Below, one piece after another: positions 59,946 through 64,000 of a stretch of 64,000 nucleotides of DNA (the first letter of the stretch is position 1; the number at the start of each line of letters is the position of its first letter). A program made the position numbers and the translations under genes. The stretch covers positions 1 to 64,000 of the forward strand of contig NZ_ALKN02000002.1 of NCBI RefSeq assembly GCF_000293865.2, in the 5' to 3' direction. The notes beneath the pieces were generated by a model that worked only from the letters and a program-made list of their open reading frames with translations, had not been told where the DNA came from and did no database searches. The stretch is from Limnohabitans sp. Rim28 (GTDB lineage: Bacteria; Pseudomonadota; Gammaproteobacteria; Burkholderiales; Burkholderiaceae_C).

Positions 59946-60332
59946 ATGACTGCATGGAAAGAAATTTGCCGGGTGGAAGACATCCCGGTGCTGGGCTCGC
60001 GTCGCGTAGCACGTGACCAAGGCATCGACGTGGCCGTGTTCCGTAATGATGCCGACGAGGTGTTCGCTCTGCTCGACCGCTGTCCTCACAAGGGTGGCCC
60101 TTTGTCGCAAGGCATTGTGTTCGGTACCAGCGTGGCCTGCCCACTGCACAACTGGACGATTGGCCTTTGCGACGGCCAAGCGCAAGCGCCCGATGAGGGT
60201 TGCACGCCGCGCTTTGAAGTGAAGGTTGATAACGGCAAGGTGTTCCTTAAGGCCGATGAATTACTCACCCACGCCACAGACCTGACACGGCCTGTTGCAG
60301 GCCCTGTTTTGCGTAAAACAACCCCAGCCTGA
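59946..60332 (+). CDS. nirD: Nitrite reductase small subunit
   Basis: A 128-residue Rieske-like protein. 'DRCPHKGGPLSQG' and 'CPLHNW' hold Cys and His in both Rieske pairs (CxH and CxxH), so unlike many NirD proteins that lack ligands it could bind a [2Fe-2S] cluster. Start at 59946 after AAGGA. It forms the nitrite reductase with NirB. It ends 10 bases before the nasA start. Confidence 0.93.
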   Translation: MTAWKEICRVEDIPVLGSRRVARDQGIDVAVFRNDADEVFALLDRCPHKGGPLSQGIVFGTSVACPLHNWTIGLCDGQAQAPDEGCTPRFEVKVDNGKVFLKADELLTHATDLTRPVAGPVLRKTTPA

Positions 60333-60342
60333 TTTCTCGACC

Positions 60343-63189
60343 ATGATTCCCATTACCCGAGAGACCAAATCAACCTGCCCCTACTGCGGCGTGGGCTGCG
60401 GTGTGGTGATCGAATCTCGGGGTGTGCAGATCACTGGTGTACGAGGTGACCCAGAGCACCCCGCAAACTTCGGTCGTTTGTGCACCAAAGGCCAGTCGCT
60501 GCATTTGACAGCGGCGCCGCAAGTCACAGCGCAAAACCGGCTGCTCACACCCCAATGGCGGTCGTCGCGTGATCAAGAGCCGCAAGCCTTGGGCTGGGAC
60601 GCGGCCATGGACATGGCTAGCCAGCGCCTTGCCGCCATTGTGCAAAATCATGGGTCTGACGCTTTGGGCTTTTACATATCAGGTCAGCTCCTCACCGAAG
60701 ACTATTACGTTTTCAACAAGCTGGCCAAGGGCCTCTTGGGCACCAACAACATCGACAGTAACTCGCGCCTGTGTATGAGCAGCGCTGTAGCGGGTTACAA
60801 GATGACTTTAGGGGCCGACGCTCCGCCCGCTTGCTACGAGGACATTGCTCATGCGCAGTGCCTGTTCATTGCTGGCAGCAATGCGGCCTGGGCACATCCG
60901 ATTTTGTTTCGTCGTATCGAAGACGCTAAACGCGCCAACCCTGCGCTCAAGATGGTCGTGGTTGACCCACGCCGTACCGATACAGCTGACATGGCTGACT
61001 TGCATCTGGCCATCCAACCAGGCACCGATGTGATGCTCTTCCACGGTCTGCTGCACATCATGCTGACCCAGGGCTGGACGCAAACTGCCTACATTGCAGC
61101 GCACACCAGTGGCTTTGAAGCTTTGCAAGCAATGGTGGCCGACCATACGCCTGCGCACGTCGCACAGATTTGTGGCGTACTTGAGGCTGATCTTTACACC
61201 GCAGCCCGCTGGTTTGCAGGCATACAAGAAGGCGGTAGTAAGCGCAGCCCGACCCTTAGCCTGTATTGCCAGGGCCTTAACCAGTCGAGCAACGGCACGG
61301 CTAAAAATGCCGCCTTGATCAACTTGCACCTGGCCACCCAACAAATCGGCCGCCCCGGTGCTGGACCGCTGTCATTGACGGGTCAGCCCAACGCCATGGG
61401 CGGGCGGGAAGTCGGCGGCATGGCCAACTTGATGTCGGCGCACCGCGATTTGGCGAACTCACAGCATCGTGCAGAAGTTGCTTCGCTTTGGGGGGTGGCC
61501 GATGTACCCGCCAAGCCAGGCCTGACAGCGGTAGAGATGTTCGAAGCCGCTGCCGACGGCCAGATCAAGGCGTTGTGGATCGCGTGCACCAATCCTGCGC
61601 AATCCATGCCCGATCAAAAAACGGTTCGCCGCGCCCTGCAACGCGCCGAGTTCGTGGTAGTGCAGGAAGCTTTTGCCACCGCCGCCACCTGTGATTACGC
61701 TGATCTGCTGTTACCTGCGACCACTTGGGGCGAAAAAGAAGGCACTGTGACCAATAGCGAGCGACGCATCACCCGGGTACGCGCCGCCGTGGCCGCACCG
61801 GGAGAGGCACGCGCAGATTGGGTGATTGCAGCAGACTTGGGCAAGCGACTGGCCACATTGTTGGGCCGCCCCCAAGACTCCCATCTGTTGGACTACCCCA
61901 CACCTGAGGCGGTCTGGAATGAGCACCGCGAGAGCACCCGTGGCCGAGACCTGGACATCACCGGTCTGAGCTATAACCGGCTGGAATCCCAAGGCCCCGC
62001 GCAATGGCCACTGCCCGAGGGGGCCAAAATCGGGCAAGCGCGCCTCTACGCGGATGGCCAGTTCCTGACGCCCGATGGTCGCGCCCGCTTTGCTGCCGTA
62101 ACTTGGCAGCCAGTGTCCGAAGAGCGTGTGTCGCAGTTTCCGTTTTCATTGACCACTGGCCGCTTGCGTGACCAGTGGCACGGCATGACCCGCACGGGCA
62201 CCGCTGGCCGCCTGTATGCCCACAGTCCGGAGCCCTGCGTGCAGGTGAATCCGCAAGACGCCAAGCGCATGGGCTGGTCAAACGACGAACTGGTTCAGGT
62301 GCGCAGTAAGCGCGGGGCTCTGGTGTTACCGGTGCAGGTCAGCGCACAGGTCGCACCCATGCAGTCCTTCATCGCCATGCATTGGGGTCCCGAGGTGCTG
62401 AGTGGGCGCGATGCGAAGGGCGAGGCGGGTTTTGGTGTCAATGTGCTGACGACCTCTAGTTATTGCCCAACGTCCAAACAACCCGAACTCAAACATGCGG
62501 CAGTACAGATCATCCGTGCTGACCTATCGGCCGACGCCACTTGGCAGTTGATGGGCATGGCGTGGCTACCATCCGACCAGGTGTGGACGGTGCGCCAACA
62601 ATTGCAAAAATTGCTTCCACATTTTGACTTTGCTTACTTGGTGCCATTTACAGATGCATCGGCTGCACTGGCCGATCAAGCTCCTCGCACAGGGTTGCTG
62701 TTGCGTGCAGCCTGCCGAGCACCGGCTGACAACCTCTTGCTGCAAACGGTGGCTGAAGCCCTGGACCTGAACGGTACAAATACCCTTCACTACAAGGATG
62801 CAGTGCGAGTTCAACGTCGCTCGGTACGTTTGACGACAGCGGATACAAACGGTCTGCGCAGCCTGCAAGGCTTTTTGATTGCTGGTGACAGCCGCTCGGC
62901 CCGCTGGCTCAAAACCTTGCTGCAAGAGTCCACACCACTCAACTGGTCTGCTCGCCAGTGGTTGGTTGCCTCAGACGCACCGATGGACGGAACCGCACCA
63001 GTCAGCCGTCAAGTATGCAGTTGCTTGAATGTGCGAGAAGACGCGATTGCCGGTTGCTTACAAAACCTGAGTGGCAGCGAAGACGAGCGCTTAGTAGGGC
63101 TGCAAAGCCAATTGCACTGCGGCACTCAATGCGGATCTTGTGTGCCCGAGTTGCGCCAGATCACACGACGGGTAACGGTTTTGGCCTGA
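60343..63189 (+). CDS. nasA: Assimilatory nitrate reductase catalytic subunit
   Basis: A 948-residue molybdopterin enzyme. The N-terminal 'CPYCGVGCGVV' and later 'LCTKG' bind a [4Fe-4S] cluster; 'NIDSNSRLCMSSAVAGYK' holds the likely Mo-ligand Cys; the Mo-bis-MGD fold continues to about 800. A C-terminal BFD-like [2Fe-2S] domain ('VCSCLNVREDAIAGC', 'CGTQCGSCVPELR') is fused on, as in longer NasA forms. It reduces nitrate to nitrite for NirBD. Confidence 0.95.
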   Translation: MIPITRETKSTCPYCGVGCGVVIESRGVQITGVRGDPEHPANFGRLCTKGQSLHLTAAPQVTAQNRLLTPQWRSSRDQEPQALGWDAAMDMASQRLAAIVQNHGSDALGFYISGQLLTEDYYVFNKLAKGLLGTNNIDSNSRLCMSSAVAGYKMTLGADAPPACYEDIAHAQCLFIAGSNAAWAHPILFRRIEDAKRANPALKMVVVDPRRTDTADMADLHLAIQPGTDVMLFHGLLHIMLTQGWTQTAYIAAHTSGFEALQAMVADHTPAHVAQICGVLEADLYTAARWFAGIQEGGSKRSPTLSLYCQGLNQSSNGTAKNAALINLHLATQQIGRPGAGPLSLTGQPNAMGGREVGGMANLMSAHRDLANSQHRAEVASLWGVADVPAKPGLTAVEMFEAAADGQIKALWIACTNPAQSMPDQKTVRRALQRAEFVVVQEAFATAATCDYADLLLPATTWGEKEGTVTNSERRITRVRAAVAAPGEARADWVIAADLGKRLATLLGRPQDSHLLDYPTPEAVWNEHRESTRGRDLDITGLSYNRLESQGPAQWPLPEGAKIGQARLYADGQFLTPDGRARFAAVTWQPVSEERVSQFPFSLTTGRLRDQWHGMTRTGTAGRLYAHSPEPCVQVNPQDAKRMGWSNDELVQVRSKRGALVLPVQVSAQVAPMQSFIAMHWGPEVLSGRDAKGEAGFGVNVLTTSSYCPTSKQPELKHAAVQIIRADLSADATWQLMGMAWLPSDQVWTVRQQLQKLLPHFDFAYLVPFTDASAALADQAPRTGLLLRAACRAPADNLLLQTVAEALDLNGTNTLHYKDAVRVQRRSVRLTTADTNGLRSLQGFLIAGDSRSARWLKTLLQESTPLNWSARQWLVASDAPMDGTAPVSRQVCSCLNVREDAIAGCLQNLSGSEDERLVGLQSQLHCGTQCGSCVPELRQITRRVTVLA

Positions 63190-63248
63190 ACTTGAGTTCA
63201 CAAATCCATCGAACAAACAGCTAGCTGAATTTCTTAACAATTGAAATC

Positions 63249-64000
63249 ATGGGAATCAGTCACTACATCAAGGACATTGGACGAGGTAAGGATGGCGCAC
63301 GATCGATCGGGCGCACACAAGCGGCAGACCTTATGGGACAGATCATCGACCAGCAGGTCAGCGACCTTGAACTTGGCGCGTTTTGCATCGCCATGCGCAT
63401 CAAGGGTGAAACACCCGAGGAGATGGCTGGATTTCTGGATGCTGTGCACGGACGATTGAATAAGGTGGACAACCGTCAAACGCGTACCGTGGTGCTGCCA
63501 AGCTACAACGGCGCTCGCAAGCTACCTGTGCTCACACCTCTTTTGGCATTGCTTTTGGCTCGCGAGGGTGTGGCCGTGGTTGTGCACGGCGAGGCCACCG
63601 AGGACAAACGCGTGAGTAGCCAAGCTGTATTTTCGCACCTCGGGGTGAACACTGCAGAGCATGTGGGCCATGCAATGGCAGGACAAGTGCAGTTCATACC
63701 CACATGCGTACTGCTCCCCGGGCTGGACCGTTTGCTGGCTGTGCGCCGCACCGTAGGGCTGCGCAACTCTGCTCACAGTTTGGTGAAACTGATGAATCCC
63801 TGCAATGGTCCTGCACTGGTGGTCAGCAGTTACACCCACCCCGAATATTTGTTGTCGATGTCGGCCACCTTCTCCTTGACGGGCCAGCACGCCCTGCTGT
63901 TGCGCGGCACCGAGGGCGAGCCTGTAGCCGATGCCCGACGCACACCAGCCATGGACGTTTTCAAAGACGGTCAGATTCGTCGTGTTCAAGATCAGAAAGA
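63249..64000 (+). CDS. ybiB: YbiB-type protein (TrpD-like fold), cut by window end
   Basis: The first 250 codons of a protein of the anthranilate phosphoribosyltransferase fold. 'LPSYNGARKLPVLTPLLALL' and 'VVVHGEATEDKRVSS' mark the TrpD2/YbiB branch, known to bind nucleic acid rather than make tryptophan precursors. The frame is open to the last base. It follows nasA by 60 bases on the same strand, a recurrent order in betaproteobacteria. Confidence 0.88.
   Translation, partial: MGISHYIKDIGRGKDGARSIGRTQAADLMGQIIDQQVSDLELGAFCIAMRIKGETPEEMAGFLDAVHGRLNKVDNRQTRTVVLPSYNGARKLPVLTPLLALLLAREGVAVVVHGEATEDKRVSSQAVFSHLGVNTAEHVGHAMAGQVQFIPTCVLLPGLDRLLAVRRTVGLRNSAHSLVKLMNPCNGPALVVSSYTHPEYLLSMSATFSLTGQHALLLRGTEGEPVADARRTPAMDVFKDGQIRRVQDQK

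Noticed and set aside
1..64000. tRNA or rRNA genes as island anchors
   Set aside because: No cloverleaf-like or rRNA-like stretch was recognised by eye on either strand; a tRNAscan run would settle it.

Overview
The window reads as chromosome of a betaproteobacterium, most likely Burkholderiales and probably Comamonadaceae. The Bug-type solute receptor, the operon of CoA-transferase plus HMG-CoA-lyase-like enzyme, the ubiquinone genes and the nrt-nirBD-nasA-ybiB order all fit. This is inferred from gene content and order; no rRNA or tRNA gene was found and no database was searched.

Layout. (1) 1-11.7 kb is a metal-resistance block: a CadR/PbrR-like MerR regulator divergent from a CDF-type transporter, a His-tailed DMT transporter and YnfA, then a minus-strand HME-RND (Czc-type) cluster and a small tyrosine recombinase. 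(2) 12-17.6 kb is a minus-strand catabolic operon (LysR, CoA-transferase, HMG-CoA-lyase-like, VOC, Bug receptor, lipoprotein hydrolase). About 100 bp inverted repeats lie at 8-110 and 17761-17863 and bracket regions 1 and 2. (3) 18.2-23.9 kb holds mixed chromosomal genes: 2OG-Fe dioxygenase, FolB, LMW phosphatase, exonuclease/GIY-YIG fusion, class II aldolase and membrane proteins. (4) 24-29.8 kb is a photolyase cluster: MerR regulator, HiPIP, Coq7-like and UbiG-like enzymes, FeS photolyase-like protein, DCC protein and SDR, with repeated operator-like sites between the divergent genes.

(5) 30.2-52.6 kb looks like an accessory island. It holds MerR + VIT/VWA protein, an AbrB-like + Fic pair, an integrase, a module with a minimal family-A-like polymerase and a DUF6641-like protein, a minimal nucleotidyltransferase, DUF3024, SOS-controlled umuDC, a second Czc-type cluster in the same gene order as the first, a broken SRAP gene, BrnTA, a DUF6876-like protein and a catalytic-core-only tyrosine recombinase. 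A third, diverged copy of the dispersed repeat lies at 42465-42610. (6) 52.8-64 kb is core nitrogen metabolism: nitroreductase, the NasT-type ANTAR regulator, then nitrate ABC transporter, nirB, nirD, nasA and ybiB (cut by the window end). The operon starts with a sigma-54 promoter followed by an ANTAR-type hairpin and an intrinsic terminator, so nitrogen limitation and NasT antitermination probably act in series.

The most unusual item is the 527-residue protein at 37592-39175. It carries what reads as the polymerase motifs A, B and C of the family A DNA polymerase/T7 RNA polymerase fold, without an obvious exonuclease domain, next to integrases and phage-like small proteins. Positions were read by eye; starts were chosen by ribosome-binding sites and overlaps where stated.
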